Source: Geobacter sp. UBA5730
Lineage (GTDB): Bacteria > Desulfobacterota > Desulfuromonadia > Geobacterales > Pseudopelobacteraceae
DNA: 64,000 bases
NCBI GenBank assembly: GCA_002419465.1
Contig: DIGE01000014.1
Span: 62,001-126,000, forward strand
Direction of reading: 5' to 3'
The translations under genes were made by a program, and so were the position numbers. Of the stretch, positions 26,167-34,882 are shown in pieces. How positions within the stretch are numbered: the first letter of the stretch is position 1; each line of letters begins with the position of its first letter. Under the pieces are notes generated by a model. It ran no database searches. It was not told the origin of the DNA and worked only from the letters and a program-made list of their open reading frames with translations.

Positions 26167-26192
26167 CAGGCAACGCAGCAATAGCCTATAGT
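26163..26192 (+). promoter_or_regulatory. Sigma-70 promoter overlapping the hflX stop
   Basis: TTGACA (26163-26168) and TATAGT (26187-26192), 18 bases apart. Transcription would start near 26199, 21 bases before the ATG of the penicillin-binding protein. Confidence 0.7.
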
Positions 26193-26219
26193 AATGCAAT
26201 ACCTTTGCTCAGGGTGCCA

Positions 26220-27482
26220 ATGTACGACCTTAAACATCTCAGCAGTCCATCCCGCACCGAAAATCGCCGAGGCCTGATTCTGGTTTCGCTGCTAGCCCTG
26301 TTTCTGATCCCTCTTGCGGTATTGGTAATCCGTGAGGGTGCCAACGCCTACAGCAGCTGGCACGGCCAGCCAACGGCACCCGCCCCGGTCAGCCTGGGCA
26401 ATGAGCTGTTTGGCACCGCCAGCAGCCTGCTCCCAACAGCCCAAACAACCGGTGACGGCCTGTCAGCCACTGCGGTAGACGGCACGGTTCTGCACTACAG
26501 CATCATCCCTGTATTGCAACAACGGGTGCAGCGGTATCTGCAATTCTACCAGGTACCCTACGGCCTGCTGATTGCACTGGAGCCGGAAACCGGCCGCATA
26601 CTTGCCCTGACCGGCTACTCGAACATGACACCGGACTGGACCCACGAGGCCGCCTATCAGCTCTATCCCATGGCATCGCTGTTCAAGATGGTAACGGCGG
26701 CGGCAGCCCTGGAAAACGGCCTGATCAATCCCAACACCGTGCTGGAGTTCCGGGGCAGCCCCATCTCCGAAACCCCTTCATCCTGGGACCCCCGCCCCAA
26801 AGGACGCAACAGTCAGATGGACGTGTCCCAGGCCATGGGAAAATCATGCAACCCGGTCTATGGCAGGATCGCCAGTGATCTGGTCGGCAGTGAAGGGCTC
26901 AAGGCCGCCTGTGAACGTTTCGGTTTTAACCGCCCGCTGCTGGAGGGGCTGCCGACCCGCACCAGCCTGGCGCCAACGCCAACCACAGCACACGATCTGC
27001 GCCTGATGGGTTCAGGCCTGGAGCATAGCCTGCAGGTTACACCGCTGCACGCCGCCCTGATTACCGCCGGCATTGCCAACAACGGTGTGATGATGAGCCC
27101 CCGCCTGGTGGACCGGGTCAGCCGGGACAACCAGCAGCAGCCGCTGCCGCCGCCCCGTGAGTTGAACCGGGTGGCCTCACCCCAGGTCGCGGGCGACCTG
27201 ACCCGCATGCTGTCCAGTACGGTCACCACCGGCACCTCCCGCCGTGCGTTCCGCAACCCTCAGGGCAAACAGTTGCTGGCATCGGTAACGGTGGCAGCAA
27301 AGACCGGCAGCATTGATGGCACGAACCCCAAAGGGCATTACAGCTGGTTTGCCGCCTACGCCCCGGCTGAAAAACCCCGGATCGCGCTGGTAGCACTGGT
27401 GATTAACGGTGATCGCTGGAGAATCAAGGCCTCGCAGGTGGGAGAACAGGCCCTGGATGCCTTCTTCAAGGCTGGTAGGTAG
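26220..27482 (+). CDS. Penicillin-binding transpeptidase (class B-like)
   Basis: A 420-residue protein with one N-terminal membrane helix (about 18-36) and a periplasmic transpeptidase domain that crosslinks peptidoglycan. Active-site motifs are Ser153-x-x-Lys156 (ASLFK), Ser209-Cys-Asn211 (SCN) and Lys361-Thr-Gly (KTGS). It lacks the large N-terminal dimerisation module of PBP2/PBP3, so it is a short type. The start at 26220 follows a strong promoter; an earlier TTG lies inside that promoter. The last 17 bases overlap lpxH on the other strand. Confidence 0.88.
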   Translation: MYDLKHLSSPSRTENRRGLILVSLLALFLIPLAVLVIREGANAYSSWHGQPTAPAPVSLGNELFGTASSLLPTAQTTGDGLSATAVDGTVLHYSIIPVLQQRVQRYLQFYQVPYGLLIALEPETGRILALTGYSNMTPDWTHEAAYQLYPMASLFKMVTAAAALENGLINPNTVLEFRGSPISETPSSWDPRPKGRNSQMDVSQAMGKSCNPVYGRIASDLVGSEGLKAACERFGFNRPLLEGLPTRTSLAPTPTTAHDLRLMGSGLEHSLQVTPLHAALITAGIANNGVMMSPRLVDRVSRDNQQQPLPPPRELNRVASPQVAGDLTRMLSSTVTTGTSRRAFRNPQGKQLLASVTVAAKTGSIDGTNPKGHYSWFAAYAPAEKPRIALVALVINGDRWRIKASQVGEQALDAFFKAGR

Positions 27483-28182
27483 ACAGCGAAAAAACGCCGT
27501 CGAGCAGTTCTCCGTAGGAAAACTGCTCGATCCAGTCCCCCAGGGCCAGCAGGGTAAACTGGTGCCGCTGTTCGAGCAGCGGCTGGTGGAAGTGCCCCAG
27601 CACCACGGCATCATAGCCCTGCTGACAAATCGCAGCGCCATAGGCGCTGATGATCTCGCGGGCAGCCAAGCGGGGCTTGTTCTGCGTGTCGCGTCCCCGG
27701 CTGGTCCGCTGCAGACGCCGCCGCAGCCCCTGCACAAACGCTGCGGGCAGCATTCGGCCAACCAGGGCAGCGCCCCGGTTATGCAAGGTCAGATACAACA
27801 GGCGGTAACGCCAATCGGCCGGATTGGCCAGATCGCCATGGCAGAGTAACAGCCGCCTGGCCTGGATCTCGATGATCACCGGCCGGGTATAGAGTTCGGC
27901 GCCAATCCGTTTGGCAAACGCGGCCCCCAGGTGGAAGTCGTGATTTCCTTCCAGATAGATCAGCCGGGTACCGGTCCGGCTCAGCCGGGCCAGGGCCTCA
28001 ACCACCGGCTCCTGTTCTGCAAAACTGAGAGCCGGCAGACCAACCCGGAAGTCAAACAGATCACCCAAAATACACAGCACATCCACCGTGCCCTGGAGAT
28101 CTTCAAGAAAACGGAGCAACAGCTGGTAGTTACGATCAGCAGGGTCGTGCAGGTGAGCGTCGGCAAGAAAAATGGTCCGCAT
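27466..28182 (-). CDS. lpxH: UDP-2,3-diacylglucosamine diphosphatase LpxH
   Basis: A 238-residue calcineurin-type metallophosphoesterase (E. coli LpxH has 240). Cleaves UDP-2,3-diacylglucosamine to lipid X in lipid A synthesis, at the inner membrane face. Metal-binding motifs: Asp8-x-His10, GDLFDF (Asp41), GNHD (80-82), CHGD and GHFH. Faces the UPF0158 gene divergently across 55 bases and converges on the PBP gene. Confidence 0.85.
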   Translation of the reverse strand: MRTIFLADAHLHDPADRNYQLLLRFLEDLQGTVDVLCILGDLFDFRVGLPALSFAEQEPVVEALARLSRTGTRLIYLEGNHDFHLGAAFAKRIGAELYTRPVIIEIQARRLLLCHGDLANPADWRYRLLYLTLHNRGAALVGRMLPAAFVQGLRRRLQRTSRGRDTQNKPRLAAREIISAYGAAICQQGYDAVVLGHFHQPLLEQRHQFTLLALGDWIEQFSYGELLDGVFSLSTYQP

Positions 28183-28237
28183 GGGCGGGGATTGTGCCGT
28201 CCTGTCCGGTAGCTGTCAACAGAGAATTGGAGTTTTC

Positions 28238-28678
28238 ATGCTGCACAATGTTGCCATACTGTGGGATGAACTGCTGGAGGCCTTCACCAACATGGAAGCC
28301 GACCGGGTCTATTTTCTTGACCGGGCCACCGGCGACATCTTCTTCCTGCGGTTCGACCAGGAGGAGAGCGTCTGGCACCAGCTGGATCACCTCCAGGACC
28401 GCTTTCTGGAAATCCCCCGTTTCGACTACGCTGTCGAGCGTCAGTTGCTGTCGGGATTCAACCGCACCCACAACAATGAAGACCTGCGACGGTTGCTGGA
28501 ACACTCGTTGACTGGACGTCCCCCCTATGCCAATCCGGCCGACATCCTCTCCTTTTTCCCTGAAGAAGAGGAGCGTTTGGGGGAGCTTAAAGACGACTTC
28601 CTGAGTAACCGGGTCAAAACCTGGCTGGAACAACATGAGCTTTTTTCCATGACCACCAGCCTGCAGGCGGTCAACTGA
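28238..28678 (+). CDS. UPF0158 family protein
   Basis: A 146-residue cytoplasmic protein with no membrane or signal segment, matching the UPF0158 family (function unknown): LDRATGDIFFLRFD, a helical LEHSLTGRPPYANPADILSF stretch and a late RVKTWLEQHELF. The start at 28238 uses a TTGGAG site. It lies 12 bases before the AI-2E-type permease and is likely in one transcript with it and copA. Confidence 0.8.
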   Translation: MLHNVAILWDELLEAFTNMEADRVYFLDRATGDIFFLRFDQEESVWHQLDHLQDRFLEIPRFDYAVERQLLSGFNRTHNNEDLRRLLEHSLTGRPPYANPADILSFFPEEEERLGELKDDFLSNRVKTWLEQHELFSMTTSLQAVN

Positions 28679-28690
28679 CCGGGAGATTTC

Positions 28691-29767
28691 ATGTCCCCCC
28701 TGAAACCCTTTGCCAACCAGCGTGCCGACAGCTACATCCGGCTGATCGCAATTCTGCTGCTGATTGTGCTGACCATCAGCCTGGGCTATGCCCTGCGCTA
28801 CACCCTCTCCTGTTTTCTGCTTTCCTTTGTGCTGGCCTACCTGTTCGACCCGCTGGTGGAACTGCTTGGACGTCGCAAACTGAGCAGGCTGCGCAGCATC
28901 ATCGTACTGTATCTGGTGCTGGGTGTGATCACCGCCTTTACCCTGACGGTACTCCTCCCCAAACTGACCATCGGCTGGTACAACTTCCTGCAAAATCTGC
29001 CGCTCTATCTGCAAAAGCTGAAGCAGTTGCTGCTTTCCTGGCAAGACCGCCTGCCTACCCACTACGGCTCCGAAGAGATCAACTGGATGGTGGACAATTT
29101 TACCGCCAACGCCGACAAGATGGTCGAAAAGACCGGCAGCTGGTTTTACGGCTTTGCGCGTGGCGTCTTTTTCAACCTGTTCAACATCATCCTCTCGCCG
29201 ATCCTGGTCTTTTTCATGCTATACTACAAACAGAAGATCATCGAAACCTCCTGCTCATGGATACCGCTGGAGCGTCGTGACATCGTGCTGCAGATCGGCA
29301 ACGAGGTTGATGCAAGCATTGGCGGCTACCTGCGCGGCCAGGTGATGGTCTCACTGATTGTGGCCCTGATGACCGTGCCGGCGCTCTGGTGGCTGGACAT
29401 ACCTCACCCGCTGTTCTGCGGCATCTTTGCCGGCTTTGCCTCAATCCTGCCGTTCGTGGGGGTGGTCATCGCCATGCTGCCGGCCCTGATCTTCGCCTGG
29501 CTGGCCATCGGCACCGCCGCCATCCTGTTCAAGGTGCTGGTGGTCTTTGCCGTGATCTACTTTATCGAAGGCTACCTGATCAAACCGTTGGTCTTCAAGG
29601 AATCCATGAACCTGAACCCGCTCTTCACCATCATCATGGTGATGGCCCTGGGTGAGCTGATGGGGTTCTGGGGGATCCTGCTGGCCCTGCCGATCAGCGC
29701 CGCACTCAAAATATCCTGGCAACACTGGCTGCAGGGTGACTTTGCCAACCTGAGGAACGAACCATGA
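28691..29767 (+). CDS. AI-2E family transporter (PerM/TqsA type)
   Basis: A 358-residue, eight-helix membrane protein: LSFVLAYLFDPLVELLGRR near the start, GYLRGQVMVSLIVA in the middle, and the late GYLIKPLVFKESMNLNPLF block typical of the family. Members export autoinducer-2 or act as Na+/H+ antiporters; which applies here cannot be told. Its stop overlaps the copA start (ATGA). Confidence 0.9.
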   Translation: MSPLKPFANQRADSYIRLIAILLLIVLTISLGYALRYTLSCFLLSFVLAYLFDPLVELLGRRKLSRLRSIIVLYLVLGVITAFTLTVLLPKLTIGWYNFLQNLPLYLQKLKQLLLSWQDRLPTHYGSEEINWMVDNFTANADKMVEKTGSWFYGFARGVFFNLFNIILSPILVFFMLYYKQKIIETSCSWIPLERRDIVLQIGNEVDASIGGYLRGQVMVSLIVALMTVPALWWLDIPHPLFCGIFAGFASILPFVGVVIAMLPALIFAWLAIGTAAILFKVLVVFAVIYFIEGYLIKPLVFKESMNLNPLFTIIMVMALGELMGFWGILLALPISAALKISWQHWLQGDFANLRNEP

Positions 29768-32151
29768 CCGCACTCTCACTCCAGATCACCGGCATGTCCT
29801 GTGCCAACTGCGCCGCCCGGATTGAACGAGAAATCGCCGCCCTGCCCGGCGTGCAGAGCGCTGTGGTCAACTTTGCCATCGCCCAGCTGACGGCAAGTTT
29901 CGACGAGCAGTCAGTTTCCGCTGACGACATCAGCGCAAAGGTTCAATCCCTGGGCTACGGCGTGATCCGCCCCGAACCGCCCGGAGAGCTGACCTTCGGG
30001 GTCAGCGGCCTGCACTGCGCCTCCTGTGTGGCCCGCCTGGAAAAGGCGTTGCTGGAGCATGAGGCCATCACCACCGCCGTGGTCAACCTGGCCGCCGGAA
30101 CCGGATTTGTCCGCTTCGATCCGCAGCTGATCGACAAGGGGCAGATCTTTGCCATCGTGCATGAGGCCGGTTACACCCCGCTGGAGCTTTCCGCAGCGGA
30201 AGAGGCCGCCGACCAGGAACTGCTCCATCAGCGCAACTGGTTCCTGTTTGCGCTGGCTCTCTCCATCCCGATCATGGCCACCATGACCCTGCACCACTAC
30301 CGCAGCGTGGGCTGGCTGAACCTGTGCCTTGCCACCATTATCCAGTTCAGCGCCGGTCTGGCCTTTTACCGCGGCGCCTGGTCAGCTCTCAAGAGCAAGA
30401 GCAGCAACATGGATGTGCTGGTGGCCCTGGGCACCACGGCGGCCTGGGGCTACTCGCTGCTGGCCTTCTTCGGCCTGCTGGGTGACAGCCATGAGGTCTT
30501 TTTTGAGACCTCGGCCTGGCTGATCACCTTCATCCGGCTGGGCAAATATCTGGAGGCCAGGGCCCGCGGCAAGGCCGGCGAGTCGCTCAAGAAACTGCTG
30601 CACCTGCAGGCAGACAAGGCCCGCATGGTGACCCCGGACGGTGAAAAAGAGGTGCCTGCCTCAATGGTGCGGGTGGGCGACCTGGTGGCGGTGCGCCCCG
30701 GCGACACCATCCCGGTGGACGGCGAGGTGGTGGAGGGCAGCTCCAGCGTTGATGAGGCGATGGTCACCGGCGAATCGCTGCCGGTAGCCAAACAGCCGGG
30801 CGATAGCGTCACTGGCGCCACCATCAACAAAAACGGCCGTCTGGTAGTGCGAGCCACCCGGATCGGTGAGGAGACCCTGCTGTCCCAGATCGTCAGGATG
30901 GTGCGGGACGCCCAGGGCGACAAGGCACCAATCCAGCGCTTTGCCGACGCAGTTTCATCCTGGTTCGTGCCGATCGTGGTGCTGCTGTCCCTGGCCACCT
31001 TCAGCACCTGGTACCTGCTGCTGGCCGCCCCGTTCATTACCGCCTTCAAGTTCGGCGTGGCGGTGGTGGTAATCGCCTGTCCCTGCGCCATGGGCCTGGC
31101 CACCCCCACTGCCATCATGGTGGGAAGTGGCGTTGCCCTGGCCCGGGGCATCCTGGTCAAAAAGGGCTCGGCCCTGGAGACCATCGCCAAGCTGCAGGTG
31201 CTGCTGCTGGACAAGACCGGCACCCTCACCAGCGGCCAACTGGCCCTGACCGATCTGGCCACCGTGCCCGACGTGGATGACAACCGCCTGCTTGAATACC
31301 TGGCCGCTGCCGAACGCTCCTCCAGCCACCCCCTGGCCCAGGCCGCCGTGGCGGAAGCCGTGGCTAAAGGCATCGCCGCTGGCGAGGTGACTGACTTCAA
31401 CGAACAGGAAGGCCACGGCGTCACCTGCAACTATAACGGCCTCAGGCTGGTGGCTGGCAACCAGCGCTTGATGCAGGCCCAAGGGGTTGCTAGCGATGTC
31501 GTGGATGACGCGGCAGCCCGGCTGGCTGCCCAAGGAAAATCGTTGATCTACGTGGCTGCTGACACAACCCTGATCGGTGTTGCCGCCTTCAGCGACACCT
31601 TAAAGGACACCTCGACCCAGGCCGTGGCCGATCTGAAACGGCTGGGCATCCGCACCGTGATGATCACCGGCGACCACCAGGCGGTGGCTGCAACCGTGGC
31701 CAGACAGGTGGGGGTGGACAGCTTCGAGGCCCAGGTGTTGCCGGGCCGCAAGCAGGAGCTGGTCAAGGAATATCAGGCACAGGGGCTTACGGTCGGCATG
31801 GTGGGTGACGGCATCAACGACGCCCCGGCCCTGGCTGCGGCCGACGTGGGCATCGCCATCGGCGGCGGCACCGATGTGGCCAAGGAGACCGGCGACATCG
31901 TGCTGATCCGCGATGACCTGCAGGATGCGGTGCGGGCCATCACGGTGGGCCGGGCCACCTTGAGTAAGGTCAAACAGAACCTTTTTTGGGCCCTGTTCTA
32001 CAACGTGGTGGGCATCCCGATCGCGGCCGGACTGTTCAGCCACTGGGGCATCACCCTCAAGGCTGAGTATGCCGGCCTGGCCATGGCCTTTTCATCGGTC
32101 TCGGTGGTGATGAACTCGCTGCTGCTGAAACGGGTGGCAAACCGGTTGTAA
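29764..32151 (+). CDS. copA: Copper-exporting P-type ATPase CopA
   Basis: A 795-residue inner-membrane P1B ATPase for Cu+ export. Two N-terminal heavy-metal domains with CxxC at Cys13/Cys16 and Cys85/Cys88; eight helices with the Cys439-Pro-Cys441 metal site (VIACPCAMGLATP); phosphorylated Asp483 (DKTGTLTSG); GDGINDAPAL hinge. The CPC motif and paired HMA domains fit Cu+ rather than Zn/Cd. No CueR-like or CsoR-like regulator is adjacent. Overlaps the upstream permease by 4 bases. Confidence 0.94.
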   Translation: MTALSLQITGMSCANCAARIEREIAALPGVQSAVVNFAIAQLTASFDEQSVSADDISAKVQSLGYGVIRPEPPGELTFGVSGLHCASCVARLEKALLEHEAITTAVVNLAAGTGFVRFDPQLIDKGQIFAIVHEAGYTPLELSAAEEAADQELLHQRNWFLFALALSIPIMATMTLHHYRSVGWLNLCLATIIQFSAGLAFYRGAWSALKSKSSNMDVLVALGTTAAWGYSLLAFFGLLGDSHEVFFETSAWLITFIRLGKYLEARARGKAGESLKKLLHLQADKARMVTPDGEKEVPASMVRVGDLVAVRPGDTIPVDGEVVEGSSSVDEAMVTGESLPVAKQPGDSVTGATINKNGRLVVRATRIGEETLLSQIVRMVRDAQGDKAPIQRFADAVSSWFVPIVVLLSLATFSTWYLLLAAPFITAFKFGVAVVVIACPCAMGLATPTAIMVGSGVALARGILVKKGSALETIAKLQVLLLDKTGTLTSGQLALTDLATVPDVDDNRLLEYLAAAERSSSHPLAQAAVAEAVAKGIAAGEVTDFNEQEGHGVTCNYNGLRLVAGNQRLMQAQGVASDVVDDAAARLAAQGKSLIYVAADTTLIGVAAFSDTLKDTSTQAVADLKRLGIRTVMITGDHQAVAATVARQVGVDSFEAQVLPGRKQELVKEYQAQGLTVGMVGDGINDAPALAAADVGIAIGGGTDVAKETGDIVLIRDDLQDAVRAITVGRATLSKVKQNLFWALFYNVVGIPIAAGLFSHWGITLKAEYAGLAMAFSSVSVVMNSLLLKRVANRL

Positions 32152-32227
32152 CCCGGCATGATCTGACGGGATAAAAACTGCGGTTGGCAGTTCTTAAGTT
32201 GGGCTTGCTAAAAGGAGGAAACACACA

Positions 32228-33007
32228 ATGAGTTTTGAAGGATTAAAAGGTCGTGTAGCCCTTATTACAGGGGGAGGTCGCGGGATCGGCAAGGCTATAG
32301 CTAAGCGTTTTTATCAGGAAAAGGCCGACGTTGTAATCTGTGGTACTACGGAGGATGTCTTAAAGCAAGCGGCCGAAGAGATTGCAACTGAAGATTGCAA
32401 GGTACTGCCGCTTGTCTGTGACGTTTCGGATGCCAATCAGGTAAAAGCAATGGTTTCCAAAGCGCGCGAGCGCTTCGGCAAGGTTGACATCCTCGTTAAT
32501 AATGCAGCCATCATGCTGCGCCATATAGGGTTAGAGCAGGCTGTGCGGCCATTTTATGAATTGGACGAAGCCGATTGGGACAGGGTCATGGCTGTAAACG
32601 TCAAAGGGATGTGGTTGTGCGCACGTGAGGTCTTCCCGGACATGCGTTCGCAAAATTGGGGCCGCATCATAAACATATCCTCTGACACAGTTTATATCGG
32701 GCGCGGCAACGGCCTTCAATACGTCACCTCCAAAGCAGCAGTCGTTGGCCTCACAAGGGCGCTTGCCTTCGAAGTGGGACAATTTGGCATTACAGTGAAT
32801 GCAATCTCTCCCGGATTGACGCAAAGCGAAACGGTTCAGGAACATGACTTTAAGCAGATGAGCGAGGATCTGGCAAAAAATTCTGCCATTCCAAGACTTG
32901 AATACCCTGAGGATTTAGCGGGTACGGCAGCCTGGCTTGCCTCTGATGACGCTGGTTTTGTAACGGGGCAAGCGGTAAGCGTATCCGGGGGCTTGAGCCT
33001 GCATTAA
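32228..33007 (+). CDS. SDR family oxidoreductase
   Basis: A 259-residue classical short-chain dehydrogenase: cofactor site TGGGRGIG (14-21), NNAA (91-94), and catalytic Ser152, Tyr165 and Lys169 (YVTSK). The C-terminal SVSGGLSLH is typical. Substrate unknown. Codon use has more A/T at third positions than copA or ligA, and the gene starts the accessory-looking region that holds the hsp20 genes, so transfer is plausible. Strong AAAGGAGGAA site before the ATG. Confidence 0.9.
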   Translation: MSFEGLKGRVALITGGGRGIGKAIAKRFYQEKADVVICGTTEDVLKQAAEEIATEDCKVLPLVCDVSDANQVKAMVSKARERFGKVDILVNNAAIMLRHIGLEQAVRPFYELDEADWDRVMAVNVKGMWLCAREVFPDMRSQNWGRIINISSDTVYIGRGNGLQYVTSKAAVVGLTRALAFEVGQFGITVNAISPGLTQSETVQEHDFKQMSEDLAKNSAIPRLEYPEDLAGTAAWLASDDAGFVTGQAVSVSGGLSLH

Positions 33008-33156
33008 TCGAGCTGTTCGGCATAGCGCTCTAGCAAGCCTTTGCGTTGAGAATGAACTCTACAAATGAGGGAGAACCTTCTGAAAAGCCGTCATGCCGTC
33101 ACACGATAAACCCATTAACGAACCAATATCATGAATAAAAATTTAGTATTCTCCCC

Positions 33157-33185
33157 TTGACACACAAAAAGTGTGTACTTATTTT
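33157..33185 (+). promoter_or_regulatory. Promoter with operator-like repeat upstream of hsp20 genes
   Basis: TTGACA (33157-33162) and TATTTT (33180-33185), 17 bases apart. A perfect inverted repeat ACACAC-AAAAA-GTGTGT (33160-33176) fills the spacer, so a repressor could block it. It does not look like a sigma-32 promoter or a CIRCE element. Confidence 0.5.
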
Positions 33186-33224
33186 TTGATCAGAAAATCA
33201 CTTTTTTGAAAGGAGGTAATCCAC

Positions 33225-33674
33225 ATGGCAACCTGGGATGTTTTCAAAGAACTGGACAATCTGAGAAGGGAAATCGACGAAGCTTTCCGTGGCGCTGGTT
33301 ACAACCGTCCGTTTGGACCGACATTCCTTTCGCCGGTAACAAACCGTCGTTTCCCGCTGGTCAACTTCAGCGAAGATGAGGGGCATGTCTACATCGAGGC
33401 GTTGGTTCCCGGCGTTGATCCGAAGGACGTCGATCTGACCGTGCTGCGGAATACGGTCACCATCAGCGGGGAACGCAAACCGTTCGTCGAGCAGGAAGGG
33501 CAGATCGTGCACCGCTCCGAATTGGGCTCCGGCAAGTTCTCCCGCACTCTCGAACTACCGGTGGACATCGATCCTGAAAAGATCACGGCCAGTTGCAAAG
33601 ATGGCATCATGCAGATCACCCTGGCCAAAGCCGAACATGCCAAACCGAAGAAAATCGACATCAAACTTTTGTGA
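33225..33674 (+). CDS. Small heat shock protein Hsp20, first of three
   Basis: A 149-residue ATP-independent chaperone. The alpha-crystallin domain spans about residues 45-140 (VNFSEDEGHVYIEALVPGVD, then LTVLRNTVTISGERK and GIMQITLAKAEHAKPKKI). Strong AAAGGAGGTAATC site. Followed within 40 bases by a second hsp20. Confidence 0.93.
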   Translation: MATWDVFKELDNLRREIDEAFRGAGYNRPFGPTFLSPVTNRRFPLVNFSEDEGHVYIEALVPGVDPKDVDLTVLRNTVTISGERKPFVEQEGQIVHRSELGSGKFSRTLELPVDIDPEKITASCKDGIMQITLAKAEHAKPKKIDIKLL

Positions 33675-33711
33675 TACCGCACGACATGATACGGAAAGGA
33701 GGTAATCAATC

Positions 33712-34110
33712 ATGGCAGCCAACAGCTTGACGGAAAGAAACGACGAACGGAATGTGCAGGCCCGTGAGGAAACTCGTTCCAATGAAAACTATATCCGCCC
33801 TGCGGTGAATATCATAGAGACCGAAGAAGGACTGGTTCTGACCGCGGACATTCCCGGCGCTTCCAAGGATGCTCTCGATGTGAACGTGGAAAAAGGCATC
33901 CTGACCATCAGTGCTCCGGCCCAGCACACAACACCTGGAACCCCGGTCTACCGGGAATTTGAATTGGCCAGCTACTACCGCCAGTTCGCGATTCCCGAGA
34001 GTCTCGACCATGAAAAGGCCCATGCCGAGTATGTCAACGGCATCCTTACCCTGCGGGTACCGAAGGCTGAAGCCGCCAAACCGAAACGGATCGCTGTCCA
34101 GGTCGCTTGA
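33712..34110 (+). CDS. Small heat shock protein Hsp20, second of three
   Basis: A 132-residue Hsp20: charged N terminus, then the alpha-crystallin domain (IIETEEGLVLTADIPGAS, DVNVEKGILTISAPA, EYVNGILTLRVPKAEAAKPK). It has the same AAAGGAGGTAATCA leader as the first copy. The copies differ enough in sequence to be old paralogs, not a recent tandem duplication. Confidence 0.93.
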   Translation: MAANSLTERNDERNVQAREETRSNENYIRPAVNIIETEEGLVLTADIPGASKDALDVNVEKGILTISAPAQHTTPGTPVYREFELASYYRQFAIPESLDHEKAHAEYVNGILTLRVPKAEAAKPKRIAVQVA

Positions 34111-34139
34111 GAAAGGAGTCTCCTCAGGAGGTGATCACC

Positions 34140-34622
34140 ATGTCAAACCTGTTGCCCGAAAAGTGGAGCGAGGCGCTGGAGCGGGTTCATGACAAAGTCG
34201 GCCATTTCCTTAACAAGCTGAATCCGTTAAAAAAAGATGTTCAAACACCGGAACGGATCACAGCCGACACCCTGCCAGCCTTCATGCAGTTTGGTGGTCC
34301 GTTGCTCGACATGCACGAAACAGCTGATGAACTGATCATCAGGGCAGAAGTACCGGGACTGAAAAAAGACGATTTCTCGGTTGAGCTTGTCGGCAGACGG
34401 TTAACAATACATGGTGAAAAGAACGTCGTACGCGAACGGAAAGGAGGTGATGGGTGCCTTATTTCAGAATGCAGGTACGGCAGTTTTTCCCGCAGTATCC
34501 AGTTGCCGTGCGAAATAGATGACAAGACGATTGCGGCGGACCTCAAACACGGGGTCCTGACCATCCGGCTACCCAAGCCGGACAAAGGACGGCAGGCCCG
34601 CTACCGGGTGCCGGTATCCTGA
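34140..34622 (+). CDS. Small heat shock protein Hsp20, third of three
   Basis: A 160-residue Hsp20 with a longer N-terminal arm; alpha-crystallin domain at about 55-150 (LLDMHETADELIIRAEVPGL, VGRRLTIHGEK, LKHGVLTIRLPK). The start at 34140 is set by AGGAGGTGATCACC; an upstream TTG (34107) overlapping the previous stop is rejected. A hairpin follows. Confidence 0.92.
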   Translation: MSNLLPEKWSEALERVHDKVGHFLNKLNPLKKDVQTPERITADTLPAFMQFGGPLLDMHETADELIIRAEVPGLKKDDFSVELVGRRLTIHGEKNVVRERKGGDGCLISECRYGSFSRSIQLPCEIDDKTIAADLKHGVLTIRLPKPDKGRQARYRVPVS

Positions 34623-34670
34623 ACCAGCAGGGATGATTTGAGGGCCGCTAGATGCGGCCCTCGCTGGTTC
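34621..34670. repeat. Two-tier hairpin between hsp20 and the 53-aa gene
   Basis: GAACCAGC (34621-34628) pairs with GCTGGTTC (34663-34670); inside it GAGGGCCGC (34640-34648) pairs with GCGGCCCTC (34654-34662). There is no T-run, so RNA processing or partial attenuation is likelier than full termination. Confidence 0.6.
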
Positions 34671-34696
34671 TGGGGCAAATCAGAAGGGAGTATGGC

Positions 34697-34858
34697 ATGC
34701 ATTACTTCATCAAAGACAACAAGCTGCATCGCTATCCCGTTCCGAAGCGTCGTGGCATCCAGTTTCAGAAGGAAATCCTGCGGGACACGATTCCGCATAA
34801 TGTTGAACAGTGTATCTACTGCATGCGCAGATGGCCGGAAGACGACAACAAAGAATAA
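34697..34858 (+). CDS. 53-aa CxxC protein in the heat-shock group
   Basis: A short basic protein, no signal peptide, with YPVPKRRGI near residue 13 and a CIYC motif (Cys39, Cys42) near the C terminus, possibly metal-binding. AAGGGAG precedes the ATG at 34697. It lies between hsp20 and dnaJ, 24 bases before the latter. I do not recognise a named family. Confidence 0.7.
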   Translation: MHYFIKDNKLHRYPVPKRRGIQFQKEILRDTIPHNVEQCIYCMRRWPEDDNKE

Positions 34859-34882
34859 CAGTTTCTGGCGAGAGTGAAGATC

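Noticed and set aside
26163..26219. TTG start extending the penicillin-binding protein
   Set aside because: These bases form a TTGACA/TATAGT promoter and the added residues lack homology.
32170..32215. Sigma-54-like TTGGCAG element before the SDR gene
   Set aside because: The base pair 10 positions after GG is GT, not GC, so the core requirement fails.
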